Positions 32,630 through 42,244 of a stretch of 64,000 nucleotides of DNA are shown in pieces; within the stretch, counting starts at the first letter, position 1; each line of letters begins with the position of its first letter. Where the stretch lies: NCBI GenBank assembly GCA_937871505.1, contig CALMPF010000035.1:1-64000 (forward strand), given 5' to 3'. Position numbers and translations under genes: made by a program. The stretch comes from an uncultured Planctomycetia bacterium (GTDB lineage Bacteria; Planctomycetota; Phycisphaerae; Phycisphaerales; SM1A02). A model generated the notes under the pieces. The model did not search any database. It worked only from the letters and a program-made list of their open reading frames with translations, and had not been told where the DNA came from.

Positions 32630-35156
32630 AAGCGTCCTGCTGGCGATCGCAGTGGCGCTCGCCTCCTGCATGGTCGTGGCCGTCGCCTGCGCCGTCGGAA
32701 GCCTCCGTCGCTCGGTCGAGTGGCGGCTCGACCGCCTGATCGGCGCAGTCGACGCACGGATCATCGACGAGAACGGCAATCGGTTCGACGCGGACCTGCT
32801 CGAGGAGGTCGCCGGCTGGCCGGGCGTCGAGGCCGCGGGAGCCAGGCTCTTCGCGAGCATCACGGTCCTGAACGGCTCCGCCGTCGACCGCGGCGCGGAG
32901 CGGCCCCGGTCCAACCTCCAGGTGCGCGGCGTCGACCTCGGCACCATCGACCGATTCGGCCAGATCGATCTCGTCGAGGGTCGGCTTCCCGAGACCGATG
33001 AGGAGATCCTCCTCGATCCGATGGCGTTCAGCGCCCTCGATGCGCGGCTCGGCGACACGCTCACGCTCCAGCGCTTCGGAGCGCCGATGCGCTTCGTCGT
33101 GGTCGGCCGCTACGACCGTCCGACGCTCGGGGTGCTCCAGCGCGCCGGAGCTGCGATGAGCCGCCGGGCGCTGGGCGAGGCGACGGGACGCCGCGGCGAG
33201 GCCTCGGTGATCTCCCTGATCCTCGCCGAGGGGACCGACATCGCCGCGTGGTGCGAGGCGAACCAGCCGCGCCTCGAAGGGGGGCTGGTCCTCGAGCCGG
33301 CGGAACTCTTCACCACGGGGTTCGACCGGCAGCTCCGTTCGTCGCGGCTGAGCTTTCTCATCGCGTCGATCGTCGCGTTCCTCGCGTGCAGCTTCATCGT
33401 CGCCACCGGCATGACGACCGCGGTCGTCGAGCAGCAGCGCCTGCTCGCGGTCACGCGGTGCATCGGGGCAGCCCGGGGACACCTCTTTCTCGCGCAGCTT
33501 CTCGTCGGTGCTTCACTCTGCGGCCTCGGAGGACTCGCGGGAGTCCCGCTCGGGATCGCGCTGGCGGGGATCGTCGTCCGGGCGCTCCGCGAGTACATCC
33601 CGACCGGCCTCGCGGTCGAGCCCTTCGGGATCGCGCTGGCCCTCGCGGGCTCGCTCGCGGCGGGCGTCGGCGGCGCGCTCTACCCGGCCTGGCGCGCTGC
33701 GCGGACCTCGCCGCTGACGGCGCTCTCGGCAGGGGCGCAGGAGCCGACCGGCGGCGGCCTCGCCACCTGCGCCGCGGCCGGGATCGCCTGCCTGCTCCTT
33801 CAGGCGGCGCTGCTGCTCCTGCCCGATGCCCAGCATCGCTTCTGGGCGTACGTCTTCGGCGGTCTCACGCTGGCCCATCTCGGCTGGTTCCTGCTCTCGC
33901 CCGCGGCGCTGGTTCTTGCGACGCGAGCGGTCGGGCCGGCGATCGAGCGGATCGCGGCGCTTCCGCGCGGGCTGCTCGTCGGCTCGCTCCTCGCGACGCC
34001 CTTTCGGGCGGGCTTCACCGCCGGTGCCTTGATGGTCGGCATCTCCATCCTCGTGAGCACATGGTCCAACGGCAGGTCCCTTCTGGAGGACTGGGTCGGC
34101 AGGATCCGGTTCGGCGACGGCTTCGTGTTCCGGCTGACGGGGATCTCCGCCGATGAGCAGCAGCGCATCGCGGAGCTCCCCTTCGTCGTCGGAAGCGTGC
34201 CGATGACCTATCTGCCGCTCCGCGTCGTCGGCGACGCGGCCCTGGGCGTCCGCGGGCTCGCGCCGCCGAACGTCGTCTGCGTGGGGTTCGACCCGCGCGC
34301 GTTCATCGAGATGACCACCCTGGAGTGGAAGCAGGGGTCGCCGGAGGAGGCCATTCCGCTGATGGAGGAAGGCGACGGCCTGCTCGTCGCCGAGCAGTTT
34401 CTCGTCGCGCACGGCATCGGCGTCGGAGACACGATCCGGCTCGCCGGGGGCCGGACCGAGCACGAATTCCGCATCGTCGGAGTCGTCGACGCCGCGGGGC
34501 TCGACATCGCCACGCAGTGGTTCGGCATCCGCAACGCCCGGATGGAGCATGCGATGTCCTGCGTGCTTGCGGACATCGGCGCCGTCCGACGGCTCTTCGG
34601 CACGGAGGATGCGCTGATCATGCAGCTCGCCCTCGATCCGAGCGCGAGCGACGACGAAGTGGCCGCCGCGATCGGCGAGGTCGCGCCGGGGAGCCTTTAT
34701 TCGAGCGGGCGCGCCATCCGCCGGATGATCGACGACGTCGGGCGCGGGATGCTCGCGGCCTCCAGCGCGGTGGCGCTGATGGCGCTGCTCCTGGGCTGCT
34801 TCGGCGTCGGGAACGTCATCGCCGCCGGGATCCACGCGCGGCGGCAGGAGTTCGGCGTGCTTCGCGCCATCGGAGGAAGCTCGTGGCTTCCGGCACGGCT
34901 GGTCTGCGGCGAGGCAGCGGTCATGGCGATCGCCGGCTCTCTTACGGGCACGGCGCTCGGCATGCATCTGGCATGGGTCTCGGTGATCCTCCACCGGGAC
35001 CTCCTGGGGCTGCCGATGCGGCTGATCTTCCCGGCCGGTCCAGCGGTCGCAGGTCTGCTCGTCGCCATCCTGCTCGCCCTTCTCGCCGCGCTGCCGGCCT
35101 CCTGGCTGCTCGCACGTCGCTCGCCGCGCGAGCTCCTCGCGGCCGGTCGCGGCTGA
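32577..35156 (+). CDS. FtsX-family ABC transporter permease
   Basis: This encodes 859 residues. An N-terminal helix (about 19-41) is followed by a large periplasmic domain (about 45-250) and then a block of membrane helices (about 258-450). A second periplasmic domain (about 480-715) and three C-terminal helices (about 725-752, 779-805 and 819-850) complete the layout. This is the duplicated FtsX arrangement of about ten helices found in large predicted exporters; LolC/E and MacB have only four helices. The typical FtsX helix wording (MALLLGCFGVGNVIAAGI, LRAIGGSSW) is present. It partners the ATPase encoded just upstream, overlapping it by 53 bp. The start is the ATG at 32577, since upstream residues belong to the ATPase reading. 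The cargo is unknown; lipoprotein or lipid transfer is a reasonable guess. Confidence 0.9.
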   Translation: MQASWHIARSALSGRRGRSVLLAIAVALASCMVVAVACAVGSLRRSVEWRLDRLIGAVDARIIDENGNRFDADLLEEVAGWPGVEAAGARLFASITVLNGSAVDRGAERPRSNLQVRGVDLGTIDRFGQIDLVEGRLPETDEEILLDPMAFSALDARLGDTLTLQRFGAPMRFVVVGRYDRPTLGVLQRAGAAMSRRALGEATGRRGEASVISLILAEGTDIAAWCEANQPRLEGGLVLEPAELFTTGFDRQLRSSRLSFLIASIVAFLACSFIVATGMTTAVVEQQRLLAVTRCIGAARGHLFLAQLLVGASLCGLGGLAGVPLGIALAGIVVRALREYIPTGLAVEPFGIALALAGSLAAGVGGALYPAWRAARTSPLTALSAGAQEPTGGGLATCAAAGIACLLLQAALLLLPDAQHRFWAYVFGGLTLAHLGWFLLSPAALVLATRAVGPAIERIAALPRGLLVGSLLATPFRAGFTAGALMVGISILVSTWSNGRSLLEDWVGRIRFGDGFVFRLTGISADEQQRIAELPFVVGSVPMTYLPLRVVGDAALGVRGLAPPNVVCVGFDPRAFIEMTTLEWKQGSPEEAIPLMEEGDGLLVAEQFLVAHGIGVGDTIRLAGGRTEHEFRIVGVVDAAGLDIATQWFGIRNARMEHAMSCVLADIGAVRRLFGTEDALIMQLALDPSASDDEVAAAIGEVAPGSLYSSGRAIRRMIDDVGRGMLAASSAVALMALLLGCFGVGNVIAAGIHARRQEFGVLRAIGGSSWLPARLVCGEAAVMAIAGSLTGTALGMHLAWVSVILHRDLLGLPMRLIFPAGPAVAGLLVAILLALLAALPASWLLARRSPRELLAAGRG

Positions 35157-35224
35157 GGCGCCGTCGACCGATCGCCGCGCGCCGGCGACGCACGGCCGCG
35201 GCGCCCGCGCTACCGTGGCGCTCC

Positions 35225-35998
35225 GTGCGCTCGACTCCCGACAACCGGACGATCGTCGTTCACGCCGATCCCGAGGCGCTCGCGGAGGGCGCGGCGCGGC
35301 GGATCGAGCTGCTCGCGGCGGAGGCGATCGCCGCGCGCGGCCGGTTCATCATCGCCCTCGCCGGAGGGTCGACGCCGAAGCGGACGTATGAGCTGCTGGC
35401 TCGGCGCGGAGCGCAGATCGACTGGCGGCAGGTGTACGTCGTGGTCGGCGACGAACGCCTGGTGCCGCGCGGGGATCCCCAGAGCAACTTCGGGATGGCC
35501 CAGGAAGCGCTGCTCTCGCGGATTCCGATCCCGGCTGCGCACGTCTTCCCCGTTCCGGTCGAGCTCGACGACGAAGCGCGGATCGCCGCCACCTACGCGG
35601 ACCTTCTCACCGCGCTGGCAGGAGACGAGCCCGGCCCGCCGAAGCTCGACCTGATCCTCCTCGGTCTCGGAAGCGATGGACACACCGCGTCGCTCTTCCC
35701 CGGCCACCCGGCGCTCGACGAGCGCAGCGCGTGGGTCGTCGCCACCGCTCCGGGAACCCTGCCCCCGCCGGTCCGACGGGTCACGATGACCTTCCCTGTC
35801 CTCAACGCGGCGCGGCATGTGCTCTTTCTCGTCGCCGGGTCGGACAAGTCCGAGGCCCTCGCCGCCATCATCTCCGGCGATGCGAGCGTCCGGGTTCATC
35901 CGGCGGTCGCCGTGAGGCCCGAGCGCGGAACGCTCGAGTGGTACATCGACCGCGCCGCCGCCGCGCTCCTCCCTGCCGAGCGCTCGGACACGGCATAG
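35225..35998 (+). CDS. pgl: 6-phosphogluconolactonase
   Basis: This encodes 257 residues from a GTG start, the usual length for the DevB/NagB-fold lactonase. Motifs include FIIALAGGSTPKRTYELLA near the N-terminus, the VVVGDERLVPRGDPQSNFGMA segment, and the signature LGLGSDGHTASLFPG. The enzyme hydrolyses 6-phosphogluconolactone to 6-phosphogluconate in the pentose phosphate pathway. The SDGHTASLFPG wording separates it from glucosamine-6-phosphate deaminase. No ATG lies near the domain start, so GTG at 35225 is preferred. It sits between the ABC exporter and mnmA on the same strand, with no functional link apparent. Confidence 0.93.
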   Translation: MRSTPDNRTIVVHADPEALAEGAARRIELLAAEAIAARGRFIIALAGGSTPKRTYELLARRGAQIDWRQVYVVVGDERLVPRGDPQSNFGMAQEALLSRIPIPAAHVFPVPVELDDEARIAATYADLLTALAGDEPGPPKLDLILLGLGSDGHTASLFPGHPALDERSAWVVATAPGTLPPPVRRVTMTFPVLNAARHVLFLVAGSDKSEALAAIISGDASVRVHPAVAVRPERGTLEWYIDRAAAALLPAERSDTA

Positions 35999-36021
35999 CT
36001 CCGTACGATCGATCCGCTTCC

Positions 36022-37233
36022 ATGGCTGCGGCGTCGAGATCATCCGATCGCCCTCGCGTGCTGCTGGCGATGAGCGGCGGGGTCGATTCCTCCGTCGCCG
36101 CCGCGCTGCTGCTGCGCGACGGCTACGAGGTGCTCGGCTGCTTCATGCGGCTGGGGTCGGTCGGAGAGGCGCTCGACGGACCGGCGTGCGACGCCCCTGA
36201 GGATGCGGCGGCGTCGGCCGCGGCGCGGCCGCGCTCCCCTGCGAAGGCGCCGCGCGCGCTCCCGCTGCGCATCCACCATCAGGGCTGCTGTTCCATCAAC
36301 GACGCCGCCGATGCGAGACGGGTCGCATCCCGGCTGGGCACTCCCTTCTACGTCGTCAACTTCCGGCGCGACTTCGACCGGATCATCGAGCACTTCGTCG
36401 ACGAGTACAACGCGGGACGCACGCCGAACCCCTGCGTGCGCTGCAACGACTGGCTCAAGTTCGGGAAGCTGCACGAGTACGCGCGGCAGGTCGATGCCGA
36501 CTTCGTCGCCAGCGGGCACTACGCGCAGATCGCCCGCGGCCCCGGCGGCGCGGCGGCGAGCGACCTCCAGCTTCGGCGCGGCGTCGACCGCGACAAGGAC
36601 CAGAGCTACGTCCTCTTCGGAGTGCCCCGCGGGCGGCTGGGCCGGATGCTCCTTCCCGTCGGCGGGATGCGCAAGGCCGAGGTTCGGGCCCTCGCACGGG
36701 AGCTCGGACTGCCGGTCTTCGACAAGCCGGATTCGCAGGAGATCTGCTTCGTGCCGGACGACGACTACGCGGGGCTGGTCCGTCGTCGAACGCCGGATCG
36801 CGTCGAGCCGGGGGCGATCGTCGACGGAACCGGCCGCGTCCTCGGCGAGCATCCCGGCCATCAGCACTTCACCGTCGGCCAGCGCCGCGGCCTCGGTGTC
36901 GCGGTCGGGACCCCGCTCTACGTGGTCCAGCGCGACGCCGCGAGCAACCGCGTCGTCGTCGGCCCGCGCGAGGCGACCGCGTCGGCGGGGTGCCGCGCGA
37001 CGGATGTCAACTGGCTCGTCGATCCCCCGGCGCTCGGCGCCGAGCGCCGCTGCGAGGCGGCGATCAGGGCGCATGGCGAGGCCGTGCCGGCGTGCGTCCG
37101 TCGGCGCGATGACGGCTCGATCGACGTCTGCTTCGACCGACCCGTCCATGCGGTGGCACCCGGGCAGGCCGTCGTCCTCTATGAGGGAGAGGTGGTCCTT
37201 GGCGGCGGGTGGATCACGGCGGCGCTGCCGTGA
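36022..37233 (+). CDS. mnmA: tRNA-specific 2-thiouridylase MnmA
   Basis: This encodes 403 residues. The PP-loop AMSGGVDSSVAA near the start binds ATP. Two cysteines needed for sulfur transfer are visible, one in TPNPCVRCNDWLKFG and the other in DSQEICFVPDDDY. LRRGVDRDKDQSYVLFGV and HQHFTVGQRRGLGVAVG complete the family pattern. The enzyme installs the 2-thio group on the wobble uridine of Glu, Gln and Lys tRNAs. It is about 35 residues longer than the E. coli protein because of an Ala/Arg/Pro-rich insertion after FMRLG (residues about 48-85), next to the QGCCSINDA segment seen in many non-proteobacterial members. Identification is secure. Confidence 0.95.
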   Translation: MAAASRSSDRPRVLLAMSGGVDSSVAAALLLRDGYEVLGCFMRLGSVGEALDGPACDAPEDAAASAAARPRSPAKAPRALPLRIHHQGCCSINDAADARRVASRLGTPFYVVNFRRDFDRIIEHFVDEYNAGRTPNPCVRCNDWLKFGKLHEYARQVDADFVASGHYAQIARGPGGAAASDLQLRRGVDRDKDQSYVLFGVPRGRLGRMLLPVGGMRKAEVRALARELGLPVFDKPDSQEICFVPDDDYAGLVRRRTPDRVEPGAIVDGTGRVLGEHPGHQHFTVGQRRGLGVAVGTPLYVVQRDAASNRVVVGPREATASAGCRATDVNWLVDPPALGAERRCEAAIRAHGEAVPACVRRRDDGSIDVCFDRPVHAVAPGQAVVLYEGEVVLGGGWITAALP

Positions 37234-37317
37234 GGAGCCGGTGCCCCGAGAAGCTCCCCGATTCCGGCGCAGCGCACTTCCGCAGCGCGTCCGTCGGTCG
37301 TCGCCCGCAGGCTCATC

Positions 37318-37755
37318 TCATCGCGAGGCCGCCATGGCGCGATCAAGCCGCGCGGCGAGCAGTTCGATCAGCGCGCACGCAGCTTCCGGGGAAACCCGGC
37401 GAACCGCCTCTCCGACGGGCATCCACTCGCGCCGGCGCTCGGCCTGCTCCGGCCACGCGCGATGGACGGCAACGACCCGCATCGGGTAGAGCTCGACGAT
37501 GCAGCCCCGCCCCTCCTTGCGCCGGGCGAAGCTCCCGAGCAGGGCGCCGACGACGCCGCTCACGCCCGCTTCCTCCCGGGCCTCGCGCAGCGCCGCGTCA
37601 CGCGGATCAAGCGACCTCGGAACATCGCCCTTGGGGAGCGTCCACCGGCCGCGTCGGCGCGTCGTCACCAGCAGCACCTCGAGCTCCCCGACCGCATCGC
37701 GCCGCCACGGAATCGTCCCCGCCTGTCGGAGCAGTCCGTCGTCTCGGCGCGCCAT
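37318..37755 (-). CDS. Nudix hydrolase
   Basis: This encodes 145 residues. The Nudix box is recognisable as WTLPKGDVPRSLDP followed by ALREAREEAGVSG: the REAREEAG core with the metal-binding glutamates is intact, while the first half is atypical (Leu-Asp where Gly-Glu is usual). It opens with AGTIPWRRD and an EVLLVTTRRRGRW strand, as in the MutT/DIPP subgroups. A PMRVVAVHRAWPEQAERRREWM segment and a long C-terminal helix follow, as in diphosphoinositol-polyphosphate or Ap4A hydrolase-like members. It should hydrolyse a nucleoside diphosphate derivative; the substrate is not predictable. It is transcribed toward mnmA. Confidence 0.87.
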   Translation of the reverse strand: MARRDDGLLRQAGTIPWRRDAVGELEVLLVTTRRRGRWTLPKGDVPRSLDPRDAALREAREEAGVSGVVGALLGSFARRKEGRGCIVELYPMRVVAVHRAWPEQAERRREWMPVGEAVRRVSPEAACALIELLAARLDRAMAASR

Positions 37756-38018
37756 GGTCCCGGTTCATCGACAGGATCCGGGGCCGAACCTGAAACCCGC
37801 GAAGGCGGACCGCCGCCCCGGCCGCTCAGGGGGCTTCCATTCCCTCCCCGCTTCGACGATGCTCTCGGCACGGAGCGGACGAGGATGGCCTTGAAGGACC
37901 CTCCCGATCGCACCGGTCGCCCGCCCAAGGCGCGGAAGCGCCGCTTCGCCTGGAGTCCGCCGGCCGGATCGACTCCGACAGGCCCGCGCTCGGCCGCTCC
38001 GATGAATGATCCGCCAGG

Positions 38019-40073
38019 ATGACCGCCTCCATGAGCCAACAACCTGCGCGCACTCACCAGCGTCTGCTCGCCAAGACGCTCCTGCTGCTGCTGCTCCCCG
38101 TGATCCTGGTCGTCGTGCTGATCACCTCGGTCAACGCCATCCGAGTGCGGGATCGACTCGGCGCGGCGCTCAAGCGCGAACTGGTCGCGGCCGCGGATCT
38201 CGCCGCCGCGACCATCGACGGGATCAACCGGCAGGACGCCAACGTCGCCAGGTCGCTCGCCCTGGCCCAGGAGGCGGGGCTCTTCGCCCAGCGGGAGCGG
38301 ACGCTCGATCACCTGCGTGCGGTGCTGACCGCGCATCCGACGCTGCACGGCACGTTCATCGCCTACGAGCCCGACGCGGACATGATCGGCGCCGTCGCCC
38401 TCGAGACCGGGCTGCCGCGCGAGTCGATGGACGCCTCCGGCCGGTTCCTTCCCTATCTCAAGCGGAAGCGGCCGGACTCGCCTGAGATCCTGCTCACGAC
38501 CGTCACGGAGGTCGACGATCCCACCAACCTCTGGTACCACGGGACCCTGCGGCAGCTTCGCGAGCTCCGTCGCGCGGAAGTGATGGTCACGGCGCCCTAC
38601 GACGACGAGGGCGCGCTGATCGTCGAGTTCGTCTACCCCATCGTGATCGGCGGCGTCGCCAAGGGCGTCGCCGGCGTCGAGAGGACGCTCGCCGAGTACG
38701 AGCGGATTCTCCGGACGATCAGCGGGCAGTCCGGGGTCGAGCTGCTCGTCGCGACGCGCGGCAAGGTGATCGCCTCGACGTTCGGCGAGGACTGGGCGGC
38801 GCCGCTGCGCCTGATCGCAGAGTCGCCGCTGGCGACGCTCTTCACCGGGACCGGGCGGCCTCCGGCCGGCACCCTCTTCGAGCTCGCGGAGAGCGACGAC
38901 GACGAGTCGCACGAGTATGTGTTCGCGACCGTGCCCACCGGCGACTGGACGCTGCTCGTCCGGATGCCTCGGGGGGCGTTCTTCGCCGAGCTCCGATCGA
39001 CGCTGATCGGCAACGCGATCTCGGCGTCGCTCGGGCTGCTCGTCGTCGCGGGCCTCATCGTCGCCTTTGCGCTCGCCATTCGAAGCCGGGTGCGACGGGC
39101 CCTGCTCGCGACGGAGCGAATCGCGGCGGGCGACCTGACTCAGCCGGTCGAGGTCGACCGCGCCCGCGACGAGACCGCCGACCTTCTCCGCGGCCTCAAC
39201 ACCATGAGCGACCATCTCAATGGCCTCGTCGCGAACGTCCAGCATGCGAGCATCCGCATCAACTCGACGGCGAACGAGCTCGCCGCGACCAGCCGTCAGC
39301 AGGAGGAGACCGTCAGCGCATTCGGCGCCTCGACGAGCGAGATCGCCGCGGCTGCGCGGCAGATCGCGGCGACCTCGACCGAACTCGGTCAGACAATGGA
39401 GTCGGTCGAGGCACTCTCCTGCGAGACGTCGACGCTCGCGCGGAGCGGCCGCTCCGGACTGGACGAGATGGACCGCTCGATGCGCCGCCTCGACGAGGCG
39501 ACGCGGTCGATCGCGGAGAAGCTCGGGACGATCAGCGAGAAGGCCTCGGCGATCACGGGGATGGTCACCACGATCTCGCGCGTCGCGGACCAGACGAACC
39601 TGCTCTCGGTCAACGCCGCCATCGAGGCGGAGAAGGCGGGCGACTACGGCGCCGGCTTCCTCGTCGTCGCCCGCGAGATCAGGCGGCTTGCCGACCAGAC
39701 GGGAAGCGCGACGGTCGACATCGAGCGGATGGTCGGACAGATGCAGTCGGCGGTCTCCAGCGGCGTGATGGAGATGGACCGCTTCGCGGAGGCCGTGCGC
39801 CACGGCGTCGGCGAGGTCGAGCGGATCGGGGCGCAGTTCACCCGGATCATCGAGCAGGTCGAGGAGGGCAACGAGCGCTTCACCACGGTCAACGAGGGAA
39901 TGCGGAGCCAGTCCGAGGGCGCGGCGCAGATCAGCGAGGCGATGGGCACGCTCACGTCGGGAGCGCGCCAGACGATGGAGGCCGCGGGCGGCTTCGCCCA
40001 GGCGGCGCGCGATCTCCAGGAGGCCATCGCCGGGCTCAAGTCCTCCATCGCGATCTTCCGGCTTCGTCAGTAG
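38019..40073 (+). CDS. Methyl-accepting chemotaxis protein, WspA-like sensor
   Basis: This encodes 684 residues. A transmembrane helix (about 15-40), a large extracytoplasmic dCache-like sensor (about 45-325) with FIAYEPDADMIGAVAL and FPYLKRKRPDSPEIL-type strands, and a second helix (about 331-353) are followed by a HAMP linker (354-405). A long helical signalling domain comes next, with the hairpin tip EKAGDYGAGFLVVAREIRRLADQ at about 537-559. It should sense an outside cue and control the CheA kinase encoded four genes later. It heads a complete chemosensory operon. An ATG at 38031 lies 11 bases after AGGA and may be the true start. Confidence 0.93.
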   Translation: MTASMSQQPARTHQRLLAKTLLLLLLPVILVVVLITSVNAIRVRDRLGAALKRELVAAADLAAATIDGINRQDANVARSLALAQEAGLFAQRERTLDHLRAVLTAHPTLHGTFIAYEPDADMIGAVALETGLPRESMDASGRFLPYLKRKRPDSPEILLTTVTEVDDPTNLWYHGTLRQLRELRRAEVMVTAPYDDEGALIVEFVYPIVIGGVAKGVAGVERTLAEYERILRTISGQSGVELLVATRGKVIASTFGEDWAAPLRLIAESPLATLFTGTGRPPAGTLFELAESDDDESHEYVFATVPTGDWTLLVRMPRGAFFAELRSTLIGNAISASLGLLVVAGLIVAFALAIRSRVRRALLATERIAAGDLTQPVEVDRARDETADLLRGLNTMSDHLNGLVANVQHASIRINSTANELAATSRQQEETVSAFGASTSEIAAAARQIAATSTELGQTMESVEALSCETSTLARSGRSGLDEMDRSMRRLDEATRSIAEKLGTISEKASAITGMVTTISRVADQTNLLSVNAAIEAEKAGDYGAGFLVVAREIRRLADQTGSATVDIERMVGQMQSAVSSGVMEMDRFAEAVRHGVGEVERIGAQFTRIIEQVEEGNERFTTVNEGMRSQSEGAAQISEAMGTLTSGARQTMEAAGGFAQAARDLQEAIAGLKSSIAIFRLRQ

Positions 40074-40109
40074 GACCCCCGAGCGCCGGACCCGAGAGCG
40101 CGACGCAGC

Positions 40110-40817
40110 ATGGATCAACAGCGCAGTCCATCTCTGGGAGACACCGCTCGACATGGCGCCCGGGCCGATCGCGGTGCCGCGCCGACCCGCGCGCTCATCG
40201 TGTCGATCGCCGGCGCGGCGTACGCCGTCGCGATCGAGGAGATCGTCGAGGTCCTTCCGATGGTCGAGTCGCGGCCGATCCCGGCGGCGCCGAGCTGGCT
40301 GCTCGGCGCCATCAATCGCCGCGGCCGGCTTCTGCCGCTGATCGACGGCGGCCTGCTGCTCGGCGGCGCTGCGGTCGAACCCCGCCGATCATCACGCGTG
40401 GTGCTGATCCGCGTCGACGAAGCAGCGGAGCGGATCGTCGGGCTCCTCGTCGAGGCGACGGGTGCGCTCGCCGAGATCGACTTCTCCGCGCCAGGGACCC
40501 ACCCCGGCCTGGCGGTCGAGGGCGGTGAGCATCTGGGAGCGCTGGCACCCGCGCCGGCGGGGCCGGTCCAGTCGCTTCGGCTGTCGCGAGCGCTCGGCGC
40601 CGACGGCTGGCGCGCCCTCTTCGGTCGCATCGACGGCGACGGCGGGAGCGACGGCGGGGAAGGGGCCTTCGCAGAGGCGACGGCCGCGGCCGACAATGAC
40701 CGCGGGTCGGCGAGCGCCCCGGCGGAGGATCAGCGGTCGGCTTCAACGATGGCCGACGCAAGCGCGGCGGAGGGCGCTCGGTCGCCGAGCGCCGATTCGA
40801 AGGAGATCGGCCGATGA
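40110..40817 (+). CDS. CheW-domain coupling protein, WspB-like
   Basis: This encodes 235 residues. The CheW fold spans about 25-180: ALIVSIAGAAYAVAIEEIVEVLP, PSWLLGAINRRGRLLPLIDGG, VVLIRVDEAAERIVGLLVEA. A low-complexity Ala/Ser/Asp tail of about 55 residues follows. CheW proteins bridge receptor and CheA. The gene lies between the receptor and cheR and overlaps cheR by ATGA. Two CheW proteins in one operon, one before and one after cheR, is the Wsp gene order (wspB, wspD). Confidence 0.88.
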   Translation: MDQQRSPSLGDTARHGARADRGAAPTRALIVSIAGAAYAVAIEEIVEVLPMVESRPIPAAPSWLLGAINRRGRLLPLIDGGLLLGGAAVEPRRSSRVVLIRVDEAAERIVGLLVEATGALAEIDFSAPGTHPGLAVEGGEHLGALAPAPAGPVQSLRLSRALGADGWRALFGRIDGDGGSDGGEGAFAEATAAADNDRGSASAPAEDQRSASTMADASAAEGARSPSADSKEIGR

Positions 40818-42151
40818 GCGCCGCGGCGATCCGCGCATGGCTGCTCAGGCACACGCCGCTGGCTGAGGACCTGCTCGCGGGCCGGGCATTCGAGGAGACG
40901 ATCCGGGCGCGGCGGATCGCCCTTGGCGACGGCGATGAGCGGGCCTACCTGCGGCGGCTCGAGGCCGACGCCGACGAGTCGATCCGGCTCCAGGTCGCCT
41001 TCGCCGTGCCGGAGACCTGGCTCTTCCGCTATCGGGCGAGCTTCGACTGGCTGCGCGGGCATCTGCTCGGGCTTCGCGCCGCCGGCCTGACCAGCTTGCG
41101 CGTGCTCTGCGCTCCCTGCGCTCGCGGCGCCGAGGCGTACTCGATGGCGGCGACCGCGGCTGCCGCGGAGTTCACCTTCGCGGCGATCGAGGTGACGGCG
41201 ATCGACCTCGCCGAGTCCCACCTCGAGGTGGCGCGCCGGGGCGTCGCGCCTCTGTCGGCGCTGCGCGAGTCGATGCCCGAGTGGGCGAGCTCGTTCTTCG
41301 TCGCCGATCCGCGGAACGGAGTGGCCCTCAGGCCCGAGCTGCTGGCCCGGATTCGATTCGTCCAAGCGGATCTCGTCGCGGCGGCGGACCCGATCGCCGG
41401 GACCTTCGACGTGGTCGCCTGCCGCAACCTCCTCATCTATCTCGGCCGCGGCGCCCGTGAGCGGCTCGTCGAGCGGCTTCGCCGCTGGACCTCCAGCGAG
41501 GGCGTCCTGCTCGTCGGCCACGCCGACGCGGCCGGCGTGCTCTCCGCGCGCTTCGAGACAGTGGATCATCGCGCCTTCGCCTGGCGCCCGCGAGCATCCG
41601 CGGCGGTCCCGCGTCGCGCCGCCGAGGGCGGCGGGACGACCTCCCAGCGCTACCTCCCTCGTTCGGAAGCGCCTGCCGAAGCCCGCGCGGGCGTTCCTGC
41701 GAGGCCGCGGGATGCCGTCACGGCCCCGGAGTCGAGCCGCCCGGCCGCGACGACGAAGATCGCATCGGGCGAGCCGCGCGGCGGGCGCTCCGGCGCAGCG
41801 GGCGCACCGCCCGATCGCGACGGCGCCGAGCGGACGTTCCGCGCCGCATTGGCGAGCGGTCGCCCGGCGGAGGTCGTCGCGGCCGCCGAAGCGCTCCTGC
41901 GCATCAAGCCCGATGCCGTCGATGCGCTGCTCGCGCTCGCCAGGGTCCGACTGCCCGACGACCGCTCCGGTGCGGAGTCGCTCTACCGACGCGCGCTGTA
42001 CCTTGAGCCAGGCTGCGAGCCGGCGCTGCTCGGCCTCGCGACGCTTCTCGATCACGATGGCCGCCACGCCGAGGCGGAGCGGCTGCGCCGCCGCGCGCTC
42101 AGGACTCACCTGGCGAGTGCCGAGCGAGCCGCCGACGCTGAGACCCGATGA
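40814..42151 (+). CDS. CheR methyltransferase with C-terminal TPRs, WspC-like
   Basis: This encodes 445 residues. The N-terminal helical subdomain is followed by a SAM-binding fold with VLCAPCARGAEAYSMA (motif I), VTAIDLAESHLEVARRG, and the CRNLLIYLGRGARERLVERL motif. A Pro/Ala-rich linker (about 260-325) leads to TPR-like helices (about 330-440; AEALLRIKPDAVDALLALARV, YRRALYLEPGCEPALLGLATL). The enzyme methylates glutamates on the receptor. CheR fused to TPRs is the form found in Wsp and similar alternative-function systems; it does not need the receptor's C-terminal pentapeptide tether. The start overlaps the preceding stop (ATGA). Confidence 0.92.
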   Translation: MSAAAIRAWLLRHTPLAEDLLAGRAFEETIRARRIALGDGDERAYLRRLEADADESIRLQVAFAVPETWLFRYRASFDWLRGHLLGLRAAGLTSLRVLCAPCARGAEAYSMAATAAAAEFTFAAIEVTAIDLAESHLEVARRGVAPLSALRESMPEWASSFFVADPRNGVALRPELLARIRFVQADLVAAADPIAGTFDVVACRNLLIYLGRGARERLVERLRRWTSSEGVLLVGHADAAGVLSARFETVDHRAFAWRPRASAAVPRRAAEGGGTTSQRYLPRSEAPAEARAGVPARPRDAVTAPESSRPAATTKIASGEPRGGRSGAAGAPPDRDGAERTFRAALASGRPAEVVAAAEALLRIKPDAVDALLALARVRLPDDRSGAESLYRRALYLEPGCEPALLGLATLLDHDGRHAEAERLRRRALRTHLASAERAADAETR

Positions 42152-42244
42152 GGCTCCCCGGCACCGATCGAGCAACGTGCTCATAATGGCGATGGCCGCC
42201 GCGCCAGAGGCCGCTCGCCGCACCGATCAGCGCATCCCTCCGGA

